A stretch of DNA of 64,000 bases from Methylosinus sp. Sm6 (GTDB taxonomy: Bacteria; Pseudomonadota; Alphaproteobacteria; Rhizobiales; Beijerinckiaceae), in the NCBI RefSeq assembly GCF_019802345.1, contig NZ_JAINDZ010000010.1:62001-126000 (forward strand). The letters are read 5' to 3'. The number at the start of each line of letters is the position of its first letter. Positions within the stretch are counted from its first letter, which is position 1. This document shows, in pieces, positions 33,475-42,604 of the stretch. Both the position numbers and the translations under genes were made by a program. The notes beneath the pieces were generated by a model. It was not told where the DNA came from. It was given only the letters and a program-made list of their open reading frames with translations, and did no database searches.

Positions 33475-34064
33475 GGCGCGCCTCCGGCGAGGCGGGAGGC
33501 CTCGCGCATCGCCTCGGCGGGGCCGCGCGGATCGTCCCAGACGAAATCGCCGATCATCACGAATTCGGCGCCGGTGGCGGCGAGCGGGCCGATGTCCTCG
33601 AGCCGCCGCGCCAGCGCGACGCAGGGCGTCTCGAAAATCTCCGCCCACCAGGCGGCGCGCTCCAGAGCCTGCTCGAAATCTCCGTCGAACAGCAGATAAT
33701 CCGCGCCGGCTTCGCCCGCCCGCATGGCGTCGTCGCGGGTCTCGAGGCCGCCGACGCCGACGATGAAATCCGGATGCAGGCGCTTCAGCGCGGCGGCGAG
33801 GCGCTTCTCGTCGTGAGAGACATGCAGCCCGTCCGCTCCGCAGCGGGCGACGCGCTCGGCTTCGCCTTCCAGCATCAAAGCGATGTCGCGCTTCTGCGTC
33901 AGCGCGGCGACGGCCCGGACCGTCTCGTCCCCGGCGCCTTCGCCGAGCCGCAGCAGCAGGCTCGCGACATCGGCCGCCTCCAGCGCCTCCCGCAGGACGG
34001 GCAGAAAGGCGTCGGCGGCCGTGACGAGCGGTGTCACGAGGTAGAGACGAGCAGGTTCGGACAT
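33471..34064 (-). CDS. Divergent thiamine phosphate synthase-like (ThiE/TenI superfamily) protein
   Basis: This 197-residue TIM-barrel protein starts RLYLVTPLVT and has DGLHVSHDEKRL and GADYLLFDGDF, which align with ThiE positions. The ThiE pyrophosphate-binding and catalytic features (the T-x-K segment after the DY motif and the C-terminal GGI loop) are replaced by EFVMIGDFVWDD. It is therefore probably not a standard thiamine phosphate synthase, and no other thi gene or TPP riboswitch is nearby. The ATG at 34064 is preceded by AGGAAGAGCCC, a good ribosome binding site. It overlaps the Sel1 gene. Confidence 0.72.
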   Translation of the reverse strand: MSEPARLYLVTPLVTAADAFLPVLREALEAADVASLLLRLGEGAGDETVRAVAALTQKRDIALMLEGEAERVARCGADGLHVSHDEKRLAAALKRLHPDFIVGVGGLETRDDAMRAGEAGADYLLFDGDFEQALERAAWWAEIFETPCVALARRLEDIGPLAATGAEFVMIGDFVWDDPRGPAEAMREASRLAGGAP

Positions 34065-34256
34065 GGGCTCTTCCTTAACGGCGAGCGCGGCGGGTTTCAA
34101 ACGGTGTAAGCGGCGATCGTGGCGATTACGCAGACGGCGTCTTCTGCAGGTCCGCAAACAGAACGGGCAGGTCGGCGACTCGCCGCGCCGCCTCGCTTAC
34201 GCCGGCTTAAGTCCTTCTCGGCCAAGCTCTGCGCGCATCATTCTCCGGAGTCCGCC

Positions 34257-35504
34257 ATGGCCGCCCCTCATCCGACCGTCGTCATCTGCGCGGATCATGC
34301 TTTTGTCTCCGGCGGACAGGCGAAGGTGGCGATCGAGAGCGCGCTGGGGCTCGCGGCGCATGGCGCGCGGCCGATCCTGTTCGCCGCCGCCGCGCCGGTC
34401 GACGAGCGTCTGACCGAGGCCGGCGTCGAGGTCGTCTGCCTCGATCAGCATGATCTGCTCGGCAACCCCTCGCTCGCCGCCGCCGCTCTGCAAGGCGCGT
34501 GGAATTTTCGCGCGGCGCGCGCGCTCGCCGATCTGCTCGCGCTTCTGCCGAAGGACGAGACCATCGTCCACGTGCATGGCTGGGCCAAGGCGCTCTCGCC
34601 GGCCATCGCCGCGCCGATCCGCGCCTCCGGCATGCCGGCGCTCTACACGCTGCACGAATATTTTTTGTTCTGCCCCAACGGCGGCTTTTATGATTTTCAG
34701 GCCAATGAGGCATGCCGGCGCACGCCGCTCTCGGCCGCCTGCTGGTCGAGGAATTGCGACAGCCGCGATTATCCGCGCAAGCTCTGGCGCAACGCCCGTC
34801 TCGCCGTGGCGCGGGGCGTCGCGCGCCTGCCCGAGATTTTTTCGGATTTCATCTGCATCTCGGATTATCAGCAAAAGATTGTCGCGCCCTTCCTGCCGAA
34901 GAGCGCGCGCCTGCATCGCCTGTCCAATCCGATCGACTGCGAGGACCTCGGGCGCAAGAGCGCGCCGGCCTCGGGCGAGGCGATCTTCGTCGGGCGCCTT
35001 TCGGCCGAGAAGGGCGCCTTTCTCTTCGCCGAGGCGGCGGCGCGGACGGGCCTTCGCCCGGTGTTCATCGGCGACGGGCCGATCGCCGAGACCTTGCGCG
35101 CGCGCTTCCCCGATGCGCGCTTTCTCGGCTGGCTGCCGCCGAATCAGGTGCGCGCGCAGATGCGCGCGGCGCGCGCGCTGGTGTTTCCCTCGCTCTGGTA
35201 CGAGGGCCAGCCGCTCACCGTGCTGGAGGCCAAGGCCATGGGCACGCCGATCATCGTCTCCGATATTTGCGCCGGCCGCGAGGAGGTGGAGGACGGCGTG
35301 AGCGGGCTGTGGTTTGCGAGCGGCGACGTCGATGCGCTCGCCGCCGCGCTGCTTCGGCTGCAGGACGACGCGCTGGTCGCGCGGCTTTCCGACGGGGCCT
35401 ATGACGCCTTCTGGCGCGATCCGCCGACGCTGGACCGGCATGTCGAGCGCATTCTGGTCGCCTATGCCGAGCTGATCGAGCGTCGTCGAGCCGCGGCCGC
35501 CTGA
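34257..35504 (+). CDS. GT4-family glycosyltransferase
   Basis: The 415-residue protein has a GT-B fold. The N-terminal domain begins VVICADHAFVSGGQAKVAIES, a nucleotide-sugar enzyme start with the GG loop. The C-terminal domain has AIFVGRLSAEKGAFLFAEA, FIGDGPIAETL, FLGWLPPNQVRAQMRAARALVFPSLWYEGQPLTVLEAKAMGTPII, including the E-x7-E motif of retaining GT4 enzymes. A middle stretch with four cysteines (FLFCPNG, EACRRTP, SAACWSRNC) is a marker of one GT4 subgroup. The acceptor is unknown. It stands alone, divergent from the thiE-like gene; the ATG at 34257 gives the motif at residue 17. Confidence 0.87.
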   Translation: MAAPHPTVVICADHAFVSGGQAKVAIESALGLAAHGARPILFAAAAPVDERLTEAGVEVVCLDQHDLLGNPSLAAAALQGAWNFRAARALADLLALLPKDETIVHVHGWAKALSPAIAAPIRASGMPALYTLHEYFLFCPNGGFYDFQANEACRRTPLSAACWSRNCDSRDYPRKLWRNARLAVARGVARLPEIFSDFICISDYQQKIVAPFLPKSARLHRLSNPIDCEDLGRKSAPASGEAIFVGRLSAEKGAFLFAEAAARTGLRPVFIGDGPIAETLRARFPDARFLGWLPPNQVRAQMRAARALVFPSLWYEGQPLTVLEAKAMGTPIIVSDICAGREEVEDGVSGLWFASGDVDALAAALLRLQDDALVARLSDGAYDAFWRDPPTLDRHVERILVAYAELIERRRAAAA

Positions 35505-35931
35505 GTAGCTTTTTTTTTCCGGCGTCATCCGCCGCGCGCCGTATTGCGTCGCCGCGGCCGAAGGCGCGAGGACAGCCTTCTCCCGCGCCGCAGATTCGTC
35601 TCGGCGGAGCATTTATCGCGACGAGGAGAAGACGCGGCGTTCCGCAGCCGACGGCGCGAAACGAATGAAAATCTATGGAAATCGGGCGTGATAGACTAAT
35701 TATGGCATCATACCATAGATAACAAGTGCAATATCACGATTTGTGGCAATTATTGTATATTTTATTCTATGCATATGCCGGTATATCGGCGCGATCGATT
35801 CAAAAAAATGTTGCATATATAGAAATACATCGTCTAGCTTGAGAAATATTGCGCGGGATCGTCGCTTCAAAGACCTTCTTCTGGACGCGCTTTGGCGTCG
35901 TGAAGCGCATTGATCTCAACGGAGATGATAA
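35505..35931. promoter_or_regulatory. AT-rich regulatory region upstream of the TonB-dependent receptor
   Basis: These 427 bases hold no gene. From about 35660 to 35850 the sequence becomes strikingly AT-rich in an otherwise GC-rich window. It contains an inverted repeat ATCTATGG (35671-35678) with CCATAGAT (35713-35720), a nested TATGG/CCATA pair (35701-35717), and a promoter-like TTGTGG with TATTCT 16 bases downstream (about 35743-35770). GGAGATGATAA before 35932 is a strong ribosome binding site for the receptor. A binding region for a regulator or a nucleoid protein is inferred. Confidence 0.5.
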
Positions 35932-38460
35932 ATGACTTGTTTTGGGCTGGATAGCCGACCGATCATCGAAAGTCTCGGCCGTCATCCTCGATCGGAACGG
36001 CGATCGCGCGCGGCCTCGCTCGGCGCCAGCGTGCTGGCGATGGCTGTTTCCATGGCCACAGGCGCGGCGGGGCAGGAGCGCGCCTCGGCCGGGCGGGCGC
36101 AGGCCAAGGAGACCGTCGAGGACATTATCGTGACCGGCACGCGCGACTATGGCGTCAAGGCGCGCGAGAGCGCGGCGCCGGTCACCGTGATCAGCAGCGA
36201 GCGGCTGAAGGCGACCGGCCGAACCAATCTCGTCGATGCGCTCCAGCGCCTCGAGCCCACCTATTCGATCTATGGCGTCGGCGGCGATCTCAACAATCTC
36301 GTGCGCTCGCCGCGACTGCGCGGGCTCACCGCCAGCCATGTGCTGGTGCTCGTCAACGGCAAGAGGCGCCACGGCACGGCCAATCTCTCCTCGACCGGCT
36401 TCACCAAAGGCGCGGCCGGCGCCGATCTCGATCTCATTCCCGTCGCCCTCGTCGACCACATCGAAATTCTGGAGGATGGCGCCGCGGCTCAATACGGCTC
36501 CGACGCGATCGCCGGAGTGATCAACATCATATTGAAGAATTCGCCCGAGGGCGGCGGCGTGTCGGCGCTCGTCGGCTCTTATGGCGCCAGCTATAATCCA
36601 AACACGCATGGCAATGGGCTGACGCGCAATCTGCAAGCCGACGCGGCCTTTCCGCTGGGCGAGACCGGCTTCCTCGATCTCGGCGCCGACCTCACCTCGC
36701 ATCTGCACAGCAATCAGACCGGCCCCGATCGGACGCAGTCCGGAAACGGGCTGCGCGTCGGTCCCGGAACCGCCTATCCGTGGGTCGATCCCAATGTCGC
36801 GTCCATCATCGGCGACGCGGCTTACATCAATGGAACGGCGGGGCTCAATGCGGGCTTCACGCTCGACAACGACGTCGAGCTCTATCTGTTCGGCACGGGA
36901 GCCGGACGGCGCGGCGAGTCGTTCCAGAATTACCGCGCGCCCAATCTCAATGGAACCGCGCCGTCGAAGATCATCGACATCAACGGCTTCGTGCCGGCCG
37001 AGACGATCCATGAGGAGGATTGGAGCCTCACCGGCGGCGCCAGGGGCAAGATCTTCGACGATGTGCGATGGGATCTCGCTTTGACCTATGGCTCCGACAA
37101 GATCGATGTCGGCCTCAACCAATCCGCGAATGTGGCCTTGTTCAACGACACGCTCGCGGCGACCGGCGTCGGCTGGACGCCGCGCCAATTCTATATCGGA
37201 CAATATTTCCGTACCGAGCGGACGATCAATCTCGATCTGCGCAAGGAAGTCGCGCCGAGCTTTCTCTCATTTCCGGTCAATGTCGCGATCGGAGCCGAAA
37301 ATCGCAACGAGACCTATGCGGTGCGGCGCGGCGATTTCTTTTCCTATTACTCGTCGGGACCGTCCGCCTGGGTCGGCATAAGGCCCACGGACGAGAGCGA
37401 TCACGCCCGCGATTCTTTCGCCGGCTATGCCGACCTCAGCGCCAAGCCCTTGCCGCAATGGAAGATCGACATCGCCGGACGCTATGAGACCTATAGCGAT
37501 TTCGGCGACACGGTGAACGGCAAATTATCCACCCGCTACGATATTCTGCCGCAGCTCGGCGTGCGCGGCACGGTCAGCACCGGCTTTCGCGCGCCGACGC
37601 TCGCCGAGGAATATTTTTCCCAGACCACCGTCTCGCCCACCATCGCCAATGTGGTGCTGCCGCCCAATTCGGCAGCCGCGCGCGTCGCGGGCGCCGAGCC
37701 GCTGAAGCCCGAGAAGTCGACCAATATCAGCGTCGGCGTGGTGGCCGAGCCGTTGAAGGACCTGCATGTCTCGGTCGACGCCTATCAGATCGACCTGCGC
37801 GACCGCATCGTCGCGACCGGCGGCCTCACCGGCGCCGCGGCGCTCGCCGCCATCGCCGCGAGCGGCAATGCATTGCAGGCCGGAGCCGCGGGTTCCGTCA
37901 GCTTCTTCGTGAACGGCGCCGACACGCGCACGCGCGGCGTCGATGTGAAGGCGGACTATGCCTATGACCTCGGGGCTTACGGCGCGGTTCGCCTCGATGC
38001 GGCGGCGAGCTTTCTCGAGACGACGATTCTCTCCGTCGCGGCGGCTCCGGCCCCGTTCAACGGCGCGCCTCTGCTCAGCGCGGCGGCGCGCTCCAACATC
38101 ACCGATCTCACCCCGCGCACGAAAGTCGTCTTCGGCGGCTCCTATCTCTACGACGCCTGGACCGTCTCGCTGCATTTCACGCAATATGGGACTGTCAGCG
38201 CGGTCAGCGCCTCGCCGCTGACCGGCGCCGCCCCCTTCTTCACCAATGTCATCACGCCGAAATTCATCACCGATGGCGAGATCGCCTATGATTTCGGCTC
38301 GGGCCTGCGCGCGGCCATCGGCGGGAACAATCTGTTCGGCGTGCGGCCCGACCAGACCAACCCCCTCTCGCGCAGCTTCGGCGCCGCGATCTTTCCGGCC
38401 TTCTCGCCCTTCGGCGTCAATGGCGGATATTATTACATCCGCGCCTCGCTGCGGTTTTAG
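35932..38460 (+). CDS. TonB-dependent outer membrane receptor
   Basis: This protein of 842 residues has a long N-terminal export signal (hydrophobic stretch near LGASVLAMAVSMATGAAG), a TonB box EDIIVTGTR at about 64-72, a plug domain (VTVISSERLKATGRTNLVDALQRL to LEDGAAAQYGSDAIAGVINIILK), and a 22-strand barrel region with alternating aromatic strands ending in YYYIRASLRF, the C-terminal Phe needed for barrel assembly. It imports a bulky ligand such as a siderophore, haem or another chelate; the ligand is not readable from sequence. No ABC transporter or regulator adjoins it. Regulation probably acts in the AT-rich region upstream. Confidence 0.93.
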   Translation: MTCFGLDSRPIIESLGRHPRSERRSRAASLGASVLAMAVSMATGAAGQERASAGRAQAKETVEDIIVTGTRDYGVKARESAAPVTVISSERLKATGRTNLVDALQRLEPTYSIYGVGGDLNNLVRSPRLRGLTASHVLVLVNGKRRHGTANLSSTGFTKGAAGADLDLIPVALVDHIEILEDGAAAQYGSDAIAGVINIILKNSPEGGGVSALVGSYGASYNPNTHGNGLTRNLQADAAFPLGETGFLDLGADLTSHLHSNQTGPDRTQSGNGLRVGPGTAYPWVDPNVASIIGDAAYINGTAGLNAGFTLDNDVELYLFGTGAGRRGESFQNYRAPNLNGTAPSKIIDINGFVPAETIHEEDWSLTGGARGKIFDDVRWDLALTYGSDKIDVGLNQSANVALFNDTLAATGVGWTPRQFYIGQYFRTERTINLDLRKEVAPSFLSFPVNVAIGAENRNETYAVRRGDFFSYYSSGPSAWVGIRPTDESDHARDSFAGYADLSAKPLPQWKIDIAGRYETYSDFGDTVNGKLSTRYDILPQLGVRGTVSTGFRAPTLAEEYFSQTTVSPTIANVVLPPNSAAARVAGAEPLKPEKSTNISVGVVAEPLKDLHVSVDAYQIDLRDRIVATGGLTGAAALAAIAASGNALQAGAAGSVSFFVNGADTRTRGVDVKADYAYDLGAYGAVRLDAAASFLETTILSVAAAPAPFNGAPLLSAAARSNITDLTPRTKVVFGGSYLYDAWTVSLHFTQYGTVSAVSASPLTGAAPFFTNVITPKFITDGEIAYDFGSGLRAAIGGNNLFGVRPDQTNPLSRSFGAAIFPAFSPFGVNGGYYYIRASLRF

Positions 38461-38487
38461 AGAAAGCGAGCCGGGACGGGGGAAGCG

Positions 38488-40725
38488 TCAGCTCGCCTGC
38501 CGCTCGTTCCCCGCCCGCGCCGCAGCGTCGCGCTCCGTGGCGAGCGGCAGACGCGCCAGCATGCCGATCAATGCGCGGTCGCCGAGCACCACCAGGCGCT
38601 CGCGGCGATCGAGCCAGTCGACCGCCTGCTCCAAAGTCTCGGCGTCGGCGAGCTTGGCTTCGGCCATGGCGCGATCGGCGGAAATCTGGCCGCGCACGCG
38701 CGGCGGCCGGGCCGGCAGCCAGTCCTCGTGCAGCGCGCGCAGCTCCGGATCGGCGTGAATGGCGAGGAGGCCGTTCACATCGTCCTGTCCGGAGCGGGCG
38801 AGCAGGCGGTGCAGCGCGCGGCCGCGCCGGGCGATCGGCGGCGTCCTCGTCTCCTCGGGCGTCACCAGCACGCCGGCGCGGCGGAAGACGAGGCCGAGCC
38901 AGCGCTGGCCGGTGATCCAGGAGATGACGATCGCCAGAATGAGGCCGGCGATGGTCGGCGACATCCAGGCGACGAGCGAGGGCGAGATCATGAGGCCCGC
39001 GACCAGCGTCAGCAGGCCGAGCGCCACATGCGACTGATGCCGCTTGACGATGTATTTGAACGGCACCGAGCCGTCGTCGCGCCGCTGCGGGTCCCAGCCG
39101 GTGTCGAAGCCGAACAGAATATGGAACACATGGCCGGTCTGGATCAGCATCATGATCGGCGCGAACAGCGCCGACATCAGCACTTCGAACAAGGTGGAGA
39201 CGAGCAGCATGAAGACGCCGCCCGAGCCGCGCCGCGTCTTGGCGTCGATGAGCGCCAGCGCGAGGCCGAAGGCCTTGGGCGCGAGCAGGATCGCCATGGT
39301 GAGCGCGAACAGCGCCAGTGAGCGCTCGGCGTCGAAGCGCGGCCACACGGGAAACAGCGTGAACTGCGAGGTGAAATATTCCGGCCGGAAATAGCTCGCC
39401 TGGAACACGAGCGCGATGCCGACGAGCAGCTGACAGAGCCACAGCGGCGAGGTCAGATAGCCGAATATGCCGGTGAGGAAATGCTGGCGCGAGGCCCAAT
39501 GGAAGCCGCGCGCCCAGAGCACCCGGGAATGCTGCAGATTGCCTTGGCACCAGCGCCGGTCGCGGATCGAGAGGTCGATCAGCGAGGGCGGGCTCTCCTC
39601 ATAGGAGCCGTCCAGCGTCGGCATCATATAGACGGCGTAGCCGGCGCGGCGGATCAGCGCCGCCTCGACGAAATCATGGCTGAGGATGTGCCCGCCGAAG
39701 GGCGGGCGTCCTTTGAGGTCCGGCAGGCCGCAATGATGGGCGAAGGCTTCGGTGCGGATAATGGCGTTATGGCCCCAGTAATTGCCGTCGCGCCCCATCC
39801 ATTGCGAGAGGCCGGCGGCGATGACGGGCCCATAGATGCGCGCGGCGAATTGCTGCACGCGCGCGAAGAGCGTGTTGCGGTTGATGATCAGCGGCAGCGT
39901 CTGGATGATGCCCGCGTCCGGGTCCGCCTCCATCGCCGCGGCGAGGCGAACGATGGTCTCGCCGGCCATCAGGCTGTCGGCGTCGAGCACCACCATCTGC
40001 TCATAGGCGCCGCCCCAGCGGGTAACGAAATCGGCGATATTGCCGGCCTTGCGGCTGATGTTCTTCTCGCGCCGGCGGTAATAGACCCGCGCCTGCGGCC
40101 CGAGCCGGCGGCGCATGGCGATGAACGCCCGCTCCTCGGCGATCCAAATGTCGGGATTGGTGGTGTCCGAGAGGAAGAACCAGTCGAAATTCGCGCCGAA
40201 GCCGGTCGCCTCGACGTCCTGCAGGATGGCCTGCAGCGCGCCGAACACCCGGCTCGGCGCCTCGTTGTAGATCGGCATGACCACGGCCGTGCGGGCGTCG
40301 AGGCGCTCCGGCATGGACGGCGGGCGGCGCGAGGCGAGCAGCGCGAAGAAGCCGACGACGGCGCTGGAGAAGGCGAGGGCGATCCAGGAGAAATTGAGCA
40401 CGAACAGCGCGAGCAGCGCCCATTTCAGCGTCGTGACGCCGCCGACGTCGATGACGCGATACATCTCGTGGCCGCCGTAGACGGTGAGCGCCAGCCCGCC
40501 GCCGAAGGTGACGAGACGCGAGATCCAGGGCGTGCGACGCAGCGCCGGCGCCGCGAGCGGCCGCCGCTTGCGCGCGTCGAAGCGCCACAGCGATTGCGTC
40601 GGCATGCCGAGCCGACACTCGCGCGGCATGGGCGGGGCGGCGGCCGGATCGGCGGCCGGCGCAGCGGGCGTGTCTTCGGCCGGCGGCGCCGGCTCGACCA
40701 GAGGGAGGGCTGCTACTGCGTCCAT
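38488..40725 (-). CDS. opgH: Glucans biosynthesis glucosyltransferase OpgH
   Basis: The protein of 745 residues is an inner-membrane GT2 enzyme. It has N-terminal helices (about 70-135), the catalytic domain with TAVVMPIYNEAPSRVFG, SDTTNPDIW, VVLDADSLMAGE and the RRWCQGNLQH motif (Q-x-x-R-W type), and further helices in the C-terminal half. OpgH polymerises UDP-glucose into the beta-1,2 backbone of osmoregulated periplasmic glucans. Its ATG (40725) overlaps the end of the opgG-like gene by 13 bases on the same strand, the classic opgGH coupling. It is convergent with the TonB receptor gene. Confidence 0.96.
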   Translation of the reverse strand: MDAVAALPLVEPAPPAEDTPAAPAADPAAAPPMPRECRLGMPTQSLWRFDARKRRPLAAPALRRTPWISRLVTFGGGLALTVYGGHEMYRVIDVGGVTTLKWALLALFVLNFSWIALAFSSAVVGFFALLASRRPPSMPERLDARTAVVMPIYNEAPSRVFGALQAILQDVEATGFGANFDWFFLSDTTNPDIWIAEERAFIAMRRRLGPQARVYYRRREKNISRKAGNIADFVTRWGGAYEQMVVLDADSLMAGETIVRLAAAMEADPDAGIIQTLPLIINRNTLFARVQQFAARIYGPVIAAGLSQWMGRDGNYWGHNAIIRTEAFAHHCGLPDLKGRPPFGGHILSHDFVEAALIRRAGYAVYMMPTLDGSYEESPPSLIDLSIRDRRWCQGNLQHSRVLWARGFHWASRQHFLTGIFGYLTSPLWLCQLLVGIALVFQASYFRPEYFTSQFTLFPVWPRFDAERSLALFALTMAILLAPKAFGLALALIDAKTRRGSGGVFMLLVSTLFEVLMSALFAPIMMLIQTGHVFHILFGFDTGWDPQRRDDGSVPFKYIVKRHQSHVALGLLTLVAGLMISPSLVAWMSPTIAGLILAIVISWITGQRWLGLVFRRAGVLVTPEETRTPPIARRGRALHRLLARSGQDDVNGLLAIHADPELRALHEDWLPARPPRVRGQISADRAMAEAKLADAETLEQAVDWLDRRERLVVLGDRALIGMLARLPLATERDAAARAGNERQAS

Positions 40726-42251
40726 CTATAGAGCCAGGTTTCGCTGAGCGGCTCGTCGCCAGACCGGAGCACGAGGCGCATCTCGCAGAAGGTTTCGCCG
40801 GCCGGGTCGACGTCGAAGACGACTCGGCAGGTTTTCGCCTGCGGATTGCAGAAGGTGCGAATGTTCGTCGCCGATCCGGGCGAGGTGGTCAAGGCCGCTC
40901 GGACAGTGGCCGTGCGCTGCGGATCGGCGAGAGGCTCGCCTACGAACACGACGATAAAGCGGCGCATTTTGGGAACGGGCGAGCGCCCGCCCCGCGCCGT
41001 CGCCGCAATGGCCAGCGGCGGGCGGGCCGGCGGATTCCAGCACCAGAACTGCCGGTAGGCGAAGGTCGCCTCCTTGCCGACGGCGAATGCCTGCTTGGGC
41101 CGCCAATAGGCGACGATATTGGCGTTGATCTCGGATTCGGAGGGGATCTCGACGAGCTGCACCGACCCCTCTCCCCAATCGCCGATCGGCTCCACCCAGA
41201 GCGAGGGGCGGCGCTCCCAATGCTGCACATCGTCCTCATAGGCGTCGATGTCGCGCTCGCGCATCAGGAAGCCCAGCCCTTTTGGATTGGCGTCGACGAA
41301 GGCGGATATCTGTAATGTGTCGCGGTTGGAGACCGGGCGCCACAGCCATTCGTCTTTTCCGGTCAGCATCTGCAGGCCATTGGTCTCGGCGACGGCCGGC
41401 CGCACGTCGTCGGTGCGGCGGTGGTCGAGCGGCGTGAACAGAGAGGACGCAGCGGCTCCGGCGAGGCCGAGGTGGTCGATCGCCGCGCGCGGAATCAGCG
41501 TCATCTCGGTGTCGATCAGCGTCGCCTCGCCGGGGCGCAGGGTGAAGCGATAGGCGCCGACCACGCTCTGCGATTCGAGCAGGGCATGGATGACGAGGGC
41601 GTTGTCGGCGAGGGTCGGCTTTTCGATCCAGAAGACGCGGAAGGCAGGAAACTCCTCGCCGCGCGGATCGGCGGTGCGGACCGAGAGGCCGCGGGCGGTC
41701 ACGCCGAGGGTCTGGCCCGGCGCCACGGCCCGATAGAAGCTCGCGCCCTGGAACAGAGCCAGCTCGGTATCGCGGCCATCCTCGCGCCGGCCGAGCACGC
41801 GAAAGCCGGAGAAGCCGACGTCCGGCGCCTTGTCGCCGACCTTCAACGCGCCGTAGTCGAAGCTCGCCTGGTCGTAAGCAACGCGCCGGGCGAGATTGTC
41901 CTCGACCACGAACAGCTCGACCGAAGCGGCGAATATGAAGCCGCGGTGCAGCGGCTCGAGCGAGAAGCCGCGGTTCTCGCCGCTCCATATGGCTGCGCCG
42001 GGCCGCGTCTTGATGCCGACATATTGCTCATAGCCGAGATTGGCGAAGGGCTCGCGCAGATCGGTCGGGGGCGGGGCGAAGGGACGCTTGGCGACGGCTC
42101 GGGCGATGTCGAGCACCGCGTCGCGGTTGAACGGGACGGGCGCGCCGGGCGCCGGCGCGGCGGGCGCGGTCTGAGCCGCTCCGCGGCCCGGCCCGACGCT
42201 CGCGGCGAGAGTGGTCAGGGCGGCTTTCAGGACGTCTCTGCGTTCGAGCAT
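40713..42251 (-). CDS. opgG: Glucan biosynthesis protein OpgG
   Basis: A 512-residue periplasmic protein with a twin-arginine-like signal (LERRDVLKAALTTLAASV) and an MdoG domain: FDYGALKVGDKAPDVGFSGFRVL, FQGASFYRAVAPGQTLGVTARGLSVRTA, FRVFWIEKPTLADNALVIHALLESQSVVGAYRF and EWLWRPVSNRDTLQISAFVD. It is required with OpgH for periplasmic glucan synthesis. A paralogue without OpgH is at 9991-11589. The 13-base overlap with opgH implies one transcript. Its promoter must lie in the 42252-42604 region, which contains a dispersed repeat. Confidence 0.93.
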   Translation of the reverse strand: MLERRDVLKAALTTLAASVGPGRGAAQTAPAAPAPGAPVPFNRDAVLDIARAVAKRPFAPPPTDLREPFANLGYEQYVGIKTRPGAAIWSGENRGFSLEPLHRGFIFAASVELFVVEDNLARRVAYDQASFDYGALKVGDKAPDVGFSGFRVLGRREDGRDTELALFQGASFYRAVAPGQTLGVTARGLSVRTADPRGEEFPAFRVFWIEKPTLADNALVIHALLESQSVVGAYRFTLRPGEATLIDTEMTLIPRAAIDHLGLAGAAASSLFTPLDHRRTDDVRPAVAETNGLQMLTGKDEWLWRPVSNRDTLQISAFVDANPKGLGFLMRERDIDAYEDDVQHWERRPSLWVEPIGDWGEGSVQLVEIPSESEINANIVAYWRPKQAFAVGKEATFAYRQFWCWNPPARPPLAIAATARGGRSPVPKMRRFIVVFVGEPLADPQRTATVRAALTTSPGSATNIRTFCNPQAKTCRVVFDVDPAGETFCEMRLVLRSGDEPLSETWLYRWTQ

Positions 42252-42604
42252 TGGGAGGCCGGAATTCGGGCTGGAATCGGTAGATTGGAGGAAGCGGCGC
42301 GGGCGCCAGACGGGTATACCCGAAAGATCGCGGATCGGAATGCGATTCTTTGCTCGTTGGTCGCGTGATCGAGAGGCTTGCGGCCTGGAGCGCTTTCCGA
42401 TCGAACGGAATCGTTCGATCGATCAGAATTCGCTCCAAATCAAAAAAAGCTGGAGCGATTTTCGATCCATTCGGATCGGAAACTGCTCTAGTGTTTCGGA
42501 ATGAGGCTGCGAGAGGGCCCCCTCCCCCGATTCGCGGGAGCAGACGGGCGGGGCTCCGCAGTCGACCCTGAGCCTTCGGGCTCGCACGCACATGCGCGGA
42601 CGCC
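42252..42604. other. Divergent intergenic region between opgG and glmU
   Basis: This 353-base region holds the dispersed repeat at 42389-42488, the palindrome GAGCCTTCGGGCTC at 42570-42583 and a GC-rich CTCCCCC/GGGAG stretch near 42520. No gene is seen. Both divergent promoters should lie here. Confidence 0.6.
42389..42488 (-). repeat. Dispersed palindromic repeat, copy A
   Basis: About 100 bases that match, in inverted orientation, the copy at 60201-60296. Read on the minus strand, both begin GAGCAGTTT and end TCGGAAAGCGCT, share GCTCCAGCTTTTTTTGATTT and differ by roughly ten substitutions and one four-base gap. The core GCTCCA...TGGAGC forms a hairpin around a seven-T run. Confidence 0.85.

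Noticed and set aside
34021-34256. TPP riboswitch near the ThiE-like gene
   Set aside because: No CTGAGA or thi-box-like conserved core was seen on either strand, and the leader is short.
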